The translations under genes were made by a program, and so were the position numbers. A stretch of 64,000 nucleotides of DNA from Paracoccus sulfuroxidans. GTDB taxonomy: Bacteria > Pseudomonadota > Alphaproteobacteria > Rhodobacterales > Rhodobacteraceae. Below the pieces are notes generated by a model. The model had not been told where the DNA came from and did not search any database. It saw nothing but the letters and a program-made list of their open reading frames with translations. Of this stretch, positions 53,012 through 61,450 are shown one piece after another (the first letter of the stretch is position 1; the number at the start of each line of letters is the position of its first letter). The DNA is taken from NCBI RefSeq assembly GCF_007830335.1, contig NZ_VLKU01000004.1, forward strand, positions 1 through 64,000, written 5' to 3'.

Positions 53012-53851
53012 ATGGCCCGTCCCTATCGCTCTGTTCTGTACATTCCTGCCGCCAATGCCCGCGCGATGGAGAAGGCCAGGACCCTGGCGGCGGATGCCAT
53101 CATCTTCGATCTGGAGGACGCCGTCGCGCCCGCTGAAAAGGCTGGCGCGCGCGAGCTTCTGGCCGAGGCGCTTCGGTCGGATTTCGGCGGCCGCGCGCGG
53201 ATCGTGCGGATCAACGGACTGGATACCGAATGGGGCGAGGCCGATGCCCGCGCCTTTGCGACCGGCGCGGATGCGGTGCTGGTGCCGAAGGTCAGCCGGG
53301 GCGAGGATCTGGACCGCGTCGCCGCGCTTGTGCCGCAGACCCCGCTTTGGGCGATGATGGAAACGGCCGGGGGCATGCTGAATGCCGCCGAGATCGCCCG
53401 TCACCCGCGCCTGCAGGCGATGGTCATGGGCACGAACGACCTCGCGAAAGAGCTGAACGCGCGATTCCGCCCCGACCGCCTGCCGATGATGCAGGGGCTG
53501 GGGATGTGCCTGCTGGCGGCCAAGGCGCATGGCAAGATCATCGTCGACGGTGTCTTCAACGCCTTCAAGGATCAGGACGGCCTTCGCGCCGAATGCGAGC
53601 AGGGCCGGGACATGGGCTTTGACGGCAAGACGCTGATCCACCCCTCGCAGCTGGAGATCGCGAATGAGGTCTTCGCTCCCTCGATGACCGAGATCGAGCT
53701 TTCGCGCCGCCAGATCGCCGCCTTTGAAGAGGCGACCGCGCAGGGCAAGGGCGTGGCCGTCGTCGATGGCAAGATCGTCGAGAACCTGCATGTCGCCACC
53801 GCGCGCGCTACGCTGGATCTTGCCGACGCGATTGCCCGCATGGACGCTTAG
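53012..53851 (+). CDS. mcl2: CitE/HpcH-type enzyme, probable (3S)-malyl-CoA thioesterase
   Basis: The 279-residue product is a CitE-like lyase or thioesterase: RSVLYIPAANARAMEKA, FDLEDAVAPAEK (metal- and substrate-binding Asp/Glu), LVPKVSRGEDLDRV, and MMETAGGMLNAAEIA. In the ethylmalonyl-CoA pathway the Mcl2 enzyme of this family hydrolyses (3S)-malyl-CoA to malate, while Mcl1 (about 320 residues) is the lyase. The short length and the nearby mesaconyl-CoA hydratase gene favour Mcl2, but the family also includes citrate-lyase beta-like proteins, so the symbol is provisional. Malate made here would feed the adjacent Mdh. Confidence 0.7.
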   Translation: MARPYRSVLYIPAANARAMEKARTLAADAIIFDLEDAVAPAEKAGARELLAEALRSDFGGRARIVRINGLDTEWGEADARAFATGADAVLVPKVSRGEDLDRVAALVPQTPLWAMMETAGGMLNAAEIARHPRLQAMVMGTNDLAKELNARFRPDRLPMMQGLGMCLLAAKAHGKIIVDGVFNAFKDQDGLRAECEQGRDMGFDGKTLIHPSQLEIANEVFAPSMTEIELSRRQIAAFEEATAQGKGVAVVDGKIVENLHVATARATLDLADAIARMDA

Positions 53852-53897
53852 TGCAACTACTGGTCGCAGACGACATCCAGCGAAAAAGGTCAGCCCG

Positions 53898-54452
53898 ATG
53901 TTCATTCTAGTCCTAGGCGTCTTTCTGTGGTGGGCCGCCCATCTTTTCAAACGCATCGCGCCCGCGCGCCGCAATGCCATGCCCGAGCAGCAGGCGAAGG
54001 CGCGCGTCGCCATCTCGCTTTTCGTTTCCGTCGTGCTGATGGTGATCGGCTATCGCATGGCGGACGGGCCCTATTGGTGGGGGCCGACGCCCGCGCTGAA
54101 GGGGATCAACAACCTTCTGGTGCTGGTCTCATTCTATCTGTTCGCAGCCGCCGGTATGAAAACCCGCGTGACCAGCATGATCCGTCACCCGCAGCTGATC
54201 GGCTTTTCGCTTTGGGCGGTGGCGCATCTTCTGGTGAACGGCGATCTGCCGTCCTTCGTGCTGTTTGGCGGGCTTCTGCTGTGGGCGCTGGTCCAGATCG
54301 TGCTGATCAACCGCGCCGAGCCGAACTGGGCCCGCCCGACCGGCCCCTTCCCGCCGCGCAAGGAAATCATGGCCGTGGTGGGCGGCGTGATCGTATTCGC
54401 CGTCGTGGGCCTGATCCACGGCTGGCTTGGCCCCAATCCGTTCGGAGCGTGA
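53898..54452 (+). CDS. NnrU-family membrane protein
   Basis: The 184-residue product has about five membrane spans, starting MFILVLGVFLWWAAHLFKRI, with a central Arg/Pro segment (MKTRVTSMIRHPQLIGFSLW) like NnrU proteins. NnrU-type proteins were first linked to nitrite and nitric oxide reduction in rhodobacteria, but they also occur outside such clusters. No denitrification gene is seen here. The ATG at 53898 is 47 bases after the CitE-like gene. Confidence 0.7.
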   Translation: MFILVLGVFLWWAAHLFKRIAPARRNAMPEQQAKARVAISLFVSVVLMVIGYRMADGPYWWGPTPALKGINNLLVLVSFYLFAAAGMKTRVTSMIRHPQLIGFSLWAVAHLLVNGDLPSFVLFGGLLLWALVQIVLINRAEPNWARPTGPFPPRKEIMAVVGGVIVFAVVGLIHGWLGPNPFGA

Positions 54453-54453
54453 C

Positions 54454-54660
54454 ATGCCGAAAATCTACCGACTTCTGACCGAGGACGATACCGCCGATTT
54501 CTGCCACAAGGTATCGCTGGCGCTGTCGAAAGGGTGGGAGCTGCACGGCAGCCCCTCGATCTCATTCGACAGTGCGCGCGGCGTGATGCGCTGCGCACAG
54601 GCGGTCACCAAGGACATCGACGCCGAATACCATCCTGACATGAAACTGGGACAACAATGA
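54454..54660 (+). CDS. Small DUF1737-like protein
   Basis: The 68-residue product (MPKIYRLLTEDDTADFCHKV and SLALSKGWELHGSPSISFDS) matches the short DUF1737 pattern: alternating charged and aromatic residues with KGWELHGSP. Its function is unknown; it often sits near metabolic genes. It starts one base after the NnrU stop, and its own stop (54658-54660) overlaps the ATG of mch, so translation is coupled. Confidence 0.65.
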   Translation: MPKIYRLLTEDDTADFCHKVSLALSKGWELHGSPSISFDSARGVMRCAQAVTKDIDAEYHPDMKLGQQ

Positions 54661-55691
54661 CCAAGACCAATCCGGGGCGCTTTTTCGAAGATTATCAGAT
54701 TGGCCAGGTGATCCGCCACGCGGTGCCTCGGACCGTGGCCGAGGGTGAGCGCGCGATGTATCACGCGCTCTATCCGGCGCGGCATGCGCTGTATTCATCG
54801 GATGAATTCGCCTCGGCCTCGGGGCTGGAAGGCAGCCCGATGGATGACATGATCGCCTTCCATATCGTCTTCGGGAAAACCGTTCCGGATGTCAGCCTGA
54901 ACGCGATCGCGAACCTGGGCTATGCCGAGGGGCGCTGGCTGAAGCCGGTCTGGCCGGGCGATACGCTGCGGTCGGAATCCGAGGTGATCGGCCTCAAAGA
55001 GAACTCGAACGGCAAGTCGGGCGTCCTTTGGGTGCGCACGCGCGGCCTGAACCAGATGGATGAGGTCGTGCTGGAGTACGTCCGCTGGGTCATGGTGCGC
55101 AAGCGCGATGCCGCCTCGCCCGCGCCGGACGCGGTCACGCCGGAACTGGCCAGCACCGTCGCCGCGCTGGATCTGGTGGTGCCCGAGGGGCTGGATTTCA
55201 GCGATTACGACTTCGATCTGGCCGGAGAGCCCTATCGCTGGGGTGACTATCAGGTCGGCGAGATCATCGACCACGTCGATGGTGTCACCGTCGAAGAGGC
55301 CGAGCATATGCTGGCCACGCGCCTGTGGCAGAACACCGCCAAGGTGCATTTCGACGTCACCGCGCGCGAGGATGGCAAGCGCCTGATCTATGGCGGCCAT
55401 GTCATCAGCATGGCGCGCGCCCTGTCCTTCAACGGCCTTGCCAATGCGCAGATGATCGTCGCGCTGAACGCGGGTGCGCATGCGAACCCCTGCTTCTCGG
55501 GCGATACGATCCGCGCCTGGTCCGAGGTGCTGGACAAGGCCGATACCTCGGCCCCCGGCGTCGGCGCGATCCGCTTGCGGCTGGTGGCCCATAAGGGCGC
55601 AGCCGGGGATCACCAGCTGCGCGGCGAGGACGGCAAATATGCGTCGAACATCCTGCTGGATCTGGATGTGTGGGCCTTGATGCCGAAATGA
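54657..55691 (+). CDS. mch: Mesaconyl-CoA hydratase (MaoC family)
   Basis: The 344-residue product is a double MaoC/hot-dog hydratase of the ethylmalonyl-CoA pathway: GRFFEDYQIGQVIRHAVPRT at the start, SDEFASASGLEGSPMDDMIA, PDVSLNAIANLGYAEGRW, and a second domain with YQVGEIIDHVDGVTVEEAEH. It hydrates mesaconyl-(C1)-CoA to beta-methylmalyl-CoA. The length (about 343) matches the known Mch of Rhodobacter. Neighbouring mcl2 and mdh support the pathway assignment. Confidence 0.85.
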   Translation: MTKTNPGRFFEDYQIGQVIRHAVPRTVAEGERAMYHALYPARHALYSSDEFASASGLEGSPMDDMIAFHIVFGKTVPDVSLNAIANLGYAEGRWLKPVWPGDTLRSESEVIGLKENSNGKSGVLWVRTRGLNQMDEVVLEYVRWVMVRKRDAASPAPDAVTPELASTVAALDLVVPEGLDFSDYDFDLAGEPYRWGDYQVGEIIDHVDGVTVEEAEHMLATRLWQNTAKVHFDVTAREDGKRLIYGGHVISMARALSFNGLANAQMIVALNAGAHANPCFSGDTIRAWSEVLDKADTSAPGVGAIRLRLVAHKGAAGDHQLRGEDGKYASNILLDLDVWALMPK

Positions 55692-56428
55692 TCGCAAAGC
55701 GCCTGTGGGCGCTGGCCTTGGCCGGTGCCTGCACTTTCACCCCAGCTCTGGCCGATGTCGCGCGACAGAATGAGTTCGTCGAGGCGAACATCATCAACGC
55801 CTTCTATCACGAGCTGGGGCATGCGCTGATCGACACGATGGAACTGCCGGTGCTGGCGCGCGAGGAAGAGGCGGCGGACGCCTTCTCGGTGCTGCTGATT
55901 GATGAACTTTGGCCGCCCGAGCAGGCCGAATGGCTGTCGCGCGACAGCGCCCGGGGCTGGGCGCTGAGTGCGGCGACCTACAAGGGGCAGGGGACCGAGC
56001 TTTGGCAGATCTACGCCCTCGACATGCAGCGCTATTACAACGCCGTCTGCCTGTGGTACGGCGCCGACCCGAAGAAACGCCGCGCCTTCGCCGATGACCA
56101 CGCCCTGCCGCGCGAGCGCGCCGAGACCTGCGCCGACGAATATTACCAATCCCACAAAAGCTGGTTCGGCCTTCTGGTCCACGCCATGCGCAACGCGCCC
56201 GGCGATGCGCTGGTCTATGAGGGCGATCAAAGCGATGAAGTAGGTCGCATCATCAAGCGCGAAATCGACCGGGTGAACGCGCATTTCAAGTTTCCCCGGA
56301 GGATCCGGGTTGTGGTAGAATCCTGCAATGAGGCCAACGCCTATTATGAATTGGGGACCCGCCGCATTCAGATCTGTCGCGAATATGCCGATTCATTCCG
56401 GCAGATGGCGCGCGATTCGCAGATGTGA
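55688..56428 (+). CDS. Secreted metallopeptidase-like protein (DUF4344)
   Basis: The 246-residue protein has a signal peptide (residues about 1-22) and the zinc motif HELGH (41-45), followed by EEEAADAFSVLLIDE, where a Glu or Asp could be the third ligand, and VVVESCNEANAYYELGTRRI. DUF4344 proteins are predicted metallopeptidases with no known substrate. It overlaps mch by four bases. Cys residues (AVCLWYGAD, AETCADEYY, VESCNEANA, IQICREYA) may form disulfides in the periplasm. Its stop lies next to the palindromes preceding sdhC. Confidence 0.75.
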   Translation: MIAKRLWALALAGACTFTPALADVARQNEFVEANIINAFYHELGHALIDTMELPVLAREEEAADAFSVLLIDELWPPEQAEWLSRDSARGWALSAATYKGQGTELWQIYALDMQRYYNAVCLWYGADPKKRRAFADDHALPRERAETCADEYYQSHKSWFGLLVHAMRNAPGDALVYEGDQSDEVGRIIKREIDRVNAHFKFPRRIRVVVESCNEANAYYELGTRRIQICREYADSFRQMARDSQM

Positions 56429-56454
56429 TCACACACATGACCAGCGTGATCACA
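56424..56454 (+). promoter_or_regulatory. Paired TGTGATCACA palindromes upstream of sdhC
   Basis: TGTGATCACA (56424-56433) and CGTGATCACA (56445-56454) have centres 21 bp apart. The perfect site comes first in the direction of transcription, followed by CACAAATTGCAAAAAACC. The pair lies 146-176 bp before the sdhC ATG and overlaps the last codons of the upstream metallopeptidase gene. The spacing, order and downstream A-rich sequence repeat the pair at 47,921-47,951 before sucC. Confidence 0.75.
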
Positions 56455-56599
56455 AATTGCAAAAAACCTCGCTTATCCCCCGAATGTCCGGCTTGCAGGC
56501 GTGACACCTTCGGGAAAGAGGATAGAAGCGGAACCAATTTCGGCCAGCCCTCGCCCGCCAGCCGTCGCGCGAGAGGCCTTGAACGCAGGAGAGCGCATC

Positions 56600-56992
56600 A
56601 TGGCTGACGTCAACCGGGGCAACCGGCCATTGTCACCACACTTGCAGGTGTACCGCCTGCCCATCGCCGCCATTACCTCGATCATGACCCGGATCACCGG
56701 GCATGCGCTGGTGGCCGGCATCCTGTTGATCGTGTGGTGGCTTGCCGCTGCCGTGACCTCGCCGGGCGCTTTCGCCTGTGCCGATTGGGTCATGCGCTCG
56801 TGGATCGGGTTCATCGTGATGACGGGGGCGATGTGGTCGCTCTGGTATCACCTGCTGGCCGGGGTGCGTCACCTTTTCTACGACGCGGGCTACGGGATGG
56901 AGATCGAATCTGCCCGCAAGTCCAGCACCGCCATCATCGCGGGTTCGGTCATTCTGGCCGTGATCACGCTGATCCTGTTCTTTGCGCTTTAA
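56600..56992 (+). CDS. sdhC: Succinate dehydrogenase cytochrome b556 subunit
   Basis: The 130-residue product is the SdhC membrane anchor with three spans. RPLSPHLQVYRLPIAAITSI (residues 8-27) with the SPH motif, then ITGHALVAG, and the haem-ligand region WYHLLAGVRHLFYDAGYGME. It anchors the flavoprotein and iron-sulfur subunits and binds haem b and ubiquinone with SdhD. The ATG at 56600 has AGGAGA upstream. An operator-like pair precedes it. SdhD follows 10 bases later. Confidence 0.94.
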   Translation: MADVNRGNRPLSPHLQVYRLPIAAITSIMTRITGHALVAGILLIVWWLAAAVTSPGAFACADWVMRSWIGFIVMTGAMWSLWYHLLAGVRHLFYDAGYGMEIESARKSSTAIIAGSVILAVITLILFFAL

Positions 56993-57002
56993 GGAGGCCG
57001 AC

Positions 57003-57392
57003 ATGCGTTACGTGACCCCGCTGAAAGCTGCCGAAGGACTGGGTGCCTCGCATACCGGGACCCAGGATCACTGGTTCCTGACCGTCACCGCCGTCGCGCT
57101 TCTGGTGCTGACGCCGCTGTTCATGATCGTCGTGGCCTGCGCCATCGGCCTGCCGCGCGAAGGCGTGATCGCCTATTTCGGCCGCCCGTTCCCCGCGATC
57201 ATCACCGCGCTGTTCATCATCGTCGGCATGCTGCACTTCATCCGCGGCACCCGCATCATGATCGATGACTATCTGCAGGGCGGTGCCCGCAAGGCCGGGA
57301 TCATCATCTCGGTCATCTTTTCCTGGACGGTGATCGCGGTCGCCGTTTACGCGCTGGCCCGCATGGGGCTGGCCACGCTCGTTCTCGTCTGA
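57003..57392 (+). CDS. sdhD: Succinate dehydrogenase membrane anchor SdhD
   Basis: The 129-residue product has three hydrophobic spans and begins [20 protein letters not shown], typical of SdhD in alphaproteobacteria. The central [20 protein letters not shown] (near residue 78) carries the His ligand for haem b and the conserved Asp/Tyr near the quinone site. The ATG at 57003 is preceded by AAGGAGG, a strong ribosome site. It is coupled to sdhC and to sdhA, which follows 7 bases later. Confidence 0.93.
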   Translation: MRYVTPLKAAEGLGASHTGTQDHWFLTVTAVALLVLTPLFMIVVACAIGLPREGVIAYFGRPFPAIITALFIIVGMLHFIRGTRIMIDDYLQGGARKAGIIISVIFSWTVIAVAVYALARMGLATLVLV

Positions 57393-57399
57393 GGTTCCC

Positions 57400-59202
57400 A
57401 TGGCTGCTTATCCCTATATTACGCATGATTACGATGTCGTCGTGGTGGGCGCTGGCGGAGCCGGTCTGCGGGCGACGCTGGGCATGGCCGAGCAGGGTCT
57501 GCGCACCGCCTGCGTGACCAAGGTTTTCCCGACCCGCTCGCATACCGTCGCGGCGCAGGGCGGCATTGCCGCCTCGCTGTCGAACATGGGCCCGGATAAC
57601 TGGCAGTGGCACATGTATGACACCGTCAAGGGCTCGGACTGGCTGGGCGATACGGATGCGATGGAATATCTCGCCCGTGAGGCCCCGAAAGCGGTCTATG
57701 AGCTTGAACATTACGGCGTGCCGTTCTCGCGCACCGAAGAGGGCAAGATCTACCAGCGTCCCTTCGGCGGCCACACGACCGAATTCGGGGAAGGCCCGCC
57801 CGTGCAGCGCACCTGCGCCGCAGCCGACCGCACCGGCCACGCCATCCTGCACACGCTTTATGGCCAGTCGCTGAAAGAAAAAGCCGAATTCTTCATCGAA
57901 TATTTCGCGCTGGACCTGATCATCACCGACGGCAAATGCACCGGCGTCGTCTGCTGGAAGCTGGATGACGGCACGATCCATGTTTTCAACGCCAAGATGG
58001 TGGTGCTGGCGACGGGCGGCTATGGCCGCGCCTATTTCAGCGCGACCTCGGCCCATACCTGCACCGGCGACGGTGGCGGCATGGTCGCGCGCGCCGGTCT
58101 GCCGCTTCAGGATATGGAATTCGTGCAGTTCCACCCGACCGGCATCTATGGCTCGGGCTGCCTGATCACCGAAGGCGCACGCGGCGAGGGTGGTTATCTG
58201 ACCAACTCGGAAGGCGAGCGCTTCATGGAGCGTTATGCCCCGACCTATAAGGACCTTGCGTCCCGCGACGTGGTCTCGCGCTGCATCACCATCGAGATCC
58301 GTGAGGGTCGCGGCGTGGGTGAGCACAAGGACCACATGTTCCTGAACCTGCAGCACCTTCCGCCGGAAGCCCTGCATGAGCGTCTGCCGGGGATCTCGGA
58401 ATCGGCGAAGATCTTTGCCGGCGTCGATGTCACCAAGGAACCGATCCCGATTCTGCCGACGGTCCACTACAATATGGGCGGCATCCCCACGAACTATTGG
58501 GGCGAGGTGCTGAACCCGACCGAAGAGCATCCGGATGCCGTCTTCCCGGGCCTGATGGCCGTGGGCGAGGCCGGTTGCGCTTCGGTCCATGGTGCGAACC
58601 GTCTGGGCTCGAACTCGCTGATCGACCTTGTGGTCTTTGGCCGCGCTGCCGCGATCAAGGCGGCCGAGGTGATCGACCGCGATGCGCCGATCCCGGTGAC
58701 CAATGTCGAGCAGGTGGAAAAGGCGCTGGACCGCTTCGACCGCATCCGCAACGCCAATGGCTCGACCCCGACCGCCGACTTGCGGCTGGAGATGCAGAAG
58801 ACCATGCAGGCCGACGCCGCCGTATTCCGCACCGACAAGTCGCTGGCCGAGGGCGTCGACAAGATGCGCGAAGTCGCGGCCAAGATGAACGATCTGAAGG
58901 TCACCGACCGCAGCCTGATCTGGAACAGCGACCTGATGGAAACGCTGGAACTGACCAACCTGATGCCCAACGCTCTGGCGACCATCGTCGCCGCCGAGGC
59001 GCGCAAGGAAAGCCGCGGCGCGCATGCGCATGAGGACTGGCCCGAGCGTGATGACGCCAATTGGCGCAAGCACTCGCTTGCGTGGATTGAAGGGAACGAT
59101 GTTAAACTGGCCTATCGCCCTGTCCACCTCGAGCCTCTGACGACGCAAGAGGAAGGCGGGATCGACCTGAAGAAGATCGCACCTAAAGCGAGGGTTTATT
59201 AA
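57400..59202 (+). CDS. sdhA: Succinate dehydrogenase flavoprotein subunit
   Basis: The 600-residue enzyme oxidises succinate to fumarate with covalent FAD. The FAD motif is [20 protein letters not shown]; the FAD-linking His is in [34 protein letters not shown] and [12 protein letters not shown] provide substrate and catalytic Arg residues. The length fits the alphaproteobacterial type. It is followed with a one-base overlap by a lipoprotein gene rather than directly by sdhB. Confidence 0.97.
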   Translation: MAAYPYITHDYDVVVVGAGGAGLRATLGMAEQGLRTACVTKVFPTRSHTVAAQGGIAASLSNMGPDNWQWHMYDTVKGSDWLGDTDAMEYLAREAPKAVYELEHYGVPFSRTEEGKIYQRPFGGHTTEFGEGPPVQRTCAAADRTGHAILHTLYGQSLKEKAEFFIEYFALDLIITDGKCTGVVCWKLDDGTIHVFNAKMVVLATGGYGRAYFSATSAHTCTGDGGGMVARAGLPLQDMEFVQFHPTGIYGSGCLITEGARGEGGYLTNSEGERFMERYAPTYKDLASRDVVSRCITIEIREGRGVGEHKDHMFLNLQHLPPEALHERLPGISESAKIFAGVDVTKEPIPILPTVHYNMGGIPTNYWGEVLNPTEEHPDAVFPGLMAVGEAGCASVHGANRLGSNSLIDLVVFGRAAAIKAAEVIDRDAPIPVTNVEQVEKALDRFDRIRNANGSTPTADLRLEMQKTMQADAAVFRTDKSLAEGVDKMREVAAKMNDLKVTDRSLIWNSDLMETLELTNLMPNALATIVAAEARKESRGAHAHEDWPERDDANWRKHSLAWIEGNDVKLAYRPVHLEPLTTQEEGGIDLKKIAPKARVY

Positions 59203-59567
59203 TGCGTCTTTCCCTATCCCTGACCGTAGCTGCGCTGGCCCTGTCGGGCTGCGTCATGCAGAACCCCGGCCAGATGCCGCCCGTCGACAGCAACCTGCCG
59301 CCGATCGCCTCGGTGCCCAGCGTTGATACCGCCGCCCGCACCACCGCGCGCGTCGTCATCAACCGCGAAATGGCGCGCCGTTTGCCGGGGGCCAATGTGG
59401 CGCCCTATACCGATTGCGTCATCGACAATGCCTCGGCCTCGGAACTGGCCAGCATCGTCAGCTCGGGTGATGCCGGTGCGGCGGGCACGGTTGCAGGCAT
59501 CGTCGGACGCCCGGCGACCTCGCAATGTATCGCACGCGCGGCCTCCTCGGCCCGGGGCACCGCCTGA
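59202..59567 (+). CDS. Small lipoprotein between sdhA and sdhB (1)
   Basis: The 121-residue product has a lipoprotein signal ([20 protein letters not shown], lipobox LSGC). The mature part has Cys residues in YTDCVIDNAS and SQCIARAASS and no recognised domain. The start shares one base with the sdhA stop and the stop overlaps the next ATG at 59567, so it is co-translated with the sdh genes. Its function is unknown. Confidence 0.65.
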   Translation: MRLSLSLTVAALALSGCVMQNPGQMPPVDSNLPPIASVPSVDTAARTTARVVINREMARRLPGANVAPYTDCVIDNASASELASIVSSGDAGAAGTVAGIVGRPATSQCIARAASSARGTA

Positions 59568-59884
59568 TGAGCGGGCGCCGGGTTGCATTCCTTGCCGTTC
59601 TGACCCCGGTTCTTCTGGGGCTGGCGGCATGCAGCCCGGTGCCTGTCGCCCAGGCCGAGCGGATCTGTCTGGATGACGCGCGCGCCGCCCGCAGCCCTCA
59701 GGGCGAGGTCGGATTCGGCGTCGGCTCGGGCGGGTTCCGGGGCGGCTATCTGTCGATTGGCGTGTCCTCGGACTATATCGCCGGACGTGATCCTTCGGAT
59801 GTTTACAACAATTGCGTGATGCGGCGCTCGGGTCAGATGCCCACGCGGCCGCTTTACGAACAGCCCGGCTGGAGAGGCAAGTGA
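59567..59884 (+). CDS. Small lipoprotein between sdhA and sdhB (2)
   Basis: The 105-residue product has a lipoprotein signal ending LLGLAACSPVP (lipobox LAAC), then a Gly-rich mature part (GFGVGSGGFRGGYLSIGVSS) and Cys in YNNCVMRRSG. No known domain is visible. It starts within the stop codon of the preceding lipoprotein gene and ends in the GTGA overlap with the following gene. Two adjacent small lipoproteins may form a pair. Confidence 0.6.
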   Translation: MSGRRVAFLAVLTPVLLGLAACSPVPVAQAERICLDDARAARSPQGEVGFGVGSGGFRGGYLSIGVSSDYIAGRDPSDVYNNCVMRRSGQMPTRPLYEQPGWRGK

Positions 59885-60597
59885 TCCGCGCCCATCTGGC
59901 CACTTTCCCGCCGCGCCGCAGGATCCTGCGCAAGGTCGTCGACGCGATCCTGCCGCAGGTCGACCACCTGTTCGTGGTGCTGAACGATTATGACGGCGTG
60001 CCGGGCTATCTGACGAAAGACCCGAAGATCACGGCGATCATCCCGGATCGCGACGTGAAGGATGCGGGCAAGTTCTGGTTCACGCCCGCGCCCGACGACA
60101 TCGTCTTCACCATTGACGACGATATCGGCTTTCCGCCCGATTACGTCGCCCGCACCATTGCCCATGCCGAGGCCCTGGGGTGGGAGGGCAATGTTTTCGG
60201 CTATCATGGCAACGCCTGGCATTCGGCGAAAGGGTGGGAGAACTATCTGTTCCACCAGCCTCTCGACAGCGTCAGGGGCGTGTCGCTGATCGGCACGGGC
60301 ACGCTTTGCGCGCGCGGCGATGCGATTGCGCCGCTATCCGCGATCGAGCCTTATGCCGGGGCCTGTGATATTGGCCATGGCCTGTGGATCCGGCAGCAGG
60401 GCATCCTGCCTTGGGTGCTGCCAAGGGAAGAGGCATGGCTGACCAATGACCTGCCCCATAACCTGTGGAAATCATCGCTTTTCGTGACGGTTCACCGCCC
60501 AAAGGCGTCTGAAAACCTCAAACTGCTGCGGAAATTCGCCTTTGACTGGCCGCATGCCAACCAAAATTTCGACGACTACCGCCCGGCGGCGGTCTGA
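59881..60597 (+). CDS. Glycosyltransferase-like protein between sdhA and sdhB
   Basis: The 238-residue product starts at GTG 59881, overlapping the previous stop. The sequence VFTIDDDIGFPPDYVART (near residue 77) has a DxD-type motif (DDD) expected to bind metal and nucleotide sugar in GT-A glycosyltransferases. LFVVLNDYDGVPGYL near residue 30 is the preceding nucleotide-binding region, and GTGTLCARGDAIAPLSAI is later. The acceptor is unknown. Its place in the sdh operon has no obvious metabolic link; it may be a surface or lipoprotein glycosylation gene. Confidence 0.65.
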   Translation: MIRAHLATFPPRRRILRKVVDAILPQVDHLFVVLNDYDGVPGYLTKDPKITAIIPDRDVKDAGKFWFTPAPDDIVFTIDDDIGFPPDYVARTIAHAEALGWEGNVFGYHGNAWHSAKGWENYLFHQPLDSVRGVSLIGTGTLCARGDAIAPLSAIEPYAGACDIGHGLWIRQQGILPWVLPREEAWLTNDLPHNLWKSSLFVTVHRPKASENLKLLRKFAFDWPHANQNFDDYRPAAV

Positions 60598-60615
60598 CCA
60601 CCAGGAGAGTACCCA

Positions 60616-61395
60616 ATGGTCCAGTTCAATCTTCCCAAGAATTCGCGCCTCCGGGTCGGCAAGACATGGCCCAAGCCCGAAGGGGCGACCAATGTCCGGC
60701 GCTTCAACATCTATCGCTGGGACCCGGACACCGGGGAAAACCCGCGGATGGACACCTATTTCATCGATCTGGACAAATGCGGCCCGATGGTTCTGGACGC
60801 GCTGATCAAGATCAAGAACGAGATCGATCCGACGCTGACCTTCCGCCGCTCTTGCCGGGAGGGCATCTGCGGCTCCTGCGCGATGAACATCGGCGGCGGC
60901 AACCATCTGGCCTGCATCTTCGGCATTGATGAGGTCAAGGGCGATGTGAACATCTACCCGCTGCCGCATATGCCGGTCATCAAGGACCTGATCCCGGACC
61001 TGACGCATTTCTATGCGCAGCACGCCTCGATCCAGCCCTATCTGATCACCGAGACGCCGACGCCCGACAAGGAATGGCGCCAGTCGATCGAGGATCGCAA
61101 GAAGCTGGACGGTCTTTATGAATGCGTGATGTGCGCCTCCTGCTCGACCGCGTGCCCGAGCTATTGGTGGAACGGCGACAAGTATCTTGGCCCGGCGGCG
61201 CTGCTGGCGGCCTATCGCTGGATCATCGACTCGCGCGATGAGGCGACGGGTGAGCGTCTGGACGATCTGGAAGATCCGTTCAAACTGTATCGCTGCCACA
61301 CGATCATGAACTGCACCAACACCTGCCCGAAGGGTCTGAACCCGGCGAAAGCCATCGCCTCGATCAAGCATCTGATGGTCGAGCGGATCGTTTGA
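60616..61395 (+). CDS. sdhB: Succinate dehydrogenase iron-sulfur subunit
   Basis: The 259-residue protein carries the [2Fe-2S] cluster motif [18 protein letters not shown], then two ferredoxin-like cluster motifs, [16 protein letters not shown] and [17 protein letters not shown], for the [4Fe-4S] and [3Fe-4S] clusters. It passes electrons from FAD to ubiquinone. The ATG at 60616 is preceded by AGGAGAG, a strong ribosome site. It closes the sdh operon; a terminator follows at 61,415. Confidence 0.96.
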   Translation: MVQFNLPKNSRLRVGKTWPKPEGATNVRRFNIYRWDPDTGENPRMDTYFIDLDKCGPMVLDALIKIKNEIDPTLTFRRSCREGICGSCAMNIGGGNHLACIFGIDEVKGDVNIYPLPHMPVIKDLIPDLTHFYAQHASIQPYLITETPTPDKEWRQSIEDRKKLDGLYECVMCASCSTACPSYWWNGDKYLGPAALLAAYRWIIDSRDEATGERLDDLEDPFKLYRCHTIMNCTNTCPKGLNPAKAIASIKHLMVERIV

Positions 61396-61414
61396 TCGCC
61401 CGCACAGCATGATG

Positions 61415-61445
61415 AAAAGGCAGGGCCATCGCGCCCTGCCTTTTC
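61415..61445. terminator. Terminator after sdhB
   Basis: AAAAGGCAGGGC (61415-61426) pairs with GCCCTGCCTTTT (61433-61444) around a 6-base loop, 12-bp stem, with A and T runs outside. It can act for both sdhB and the convergent hydrolase gene. Confidence 0.88.
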
Positions 61446-61450
61446 ATATG

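Noticed and set aside
57313..59148. 611-codon minus-strand frame opposite sdhA
   Set aside because: Same effect of high GC3 over a conserved gene; sdhA is certain.
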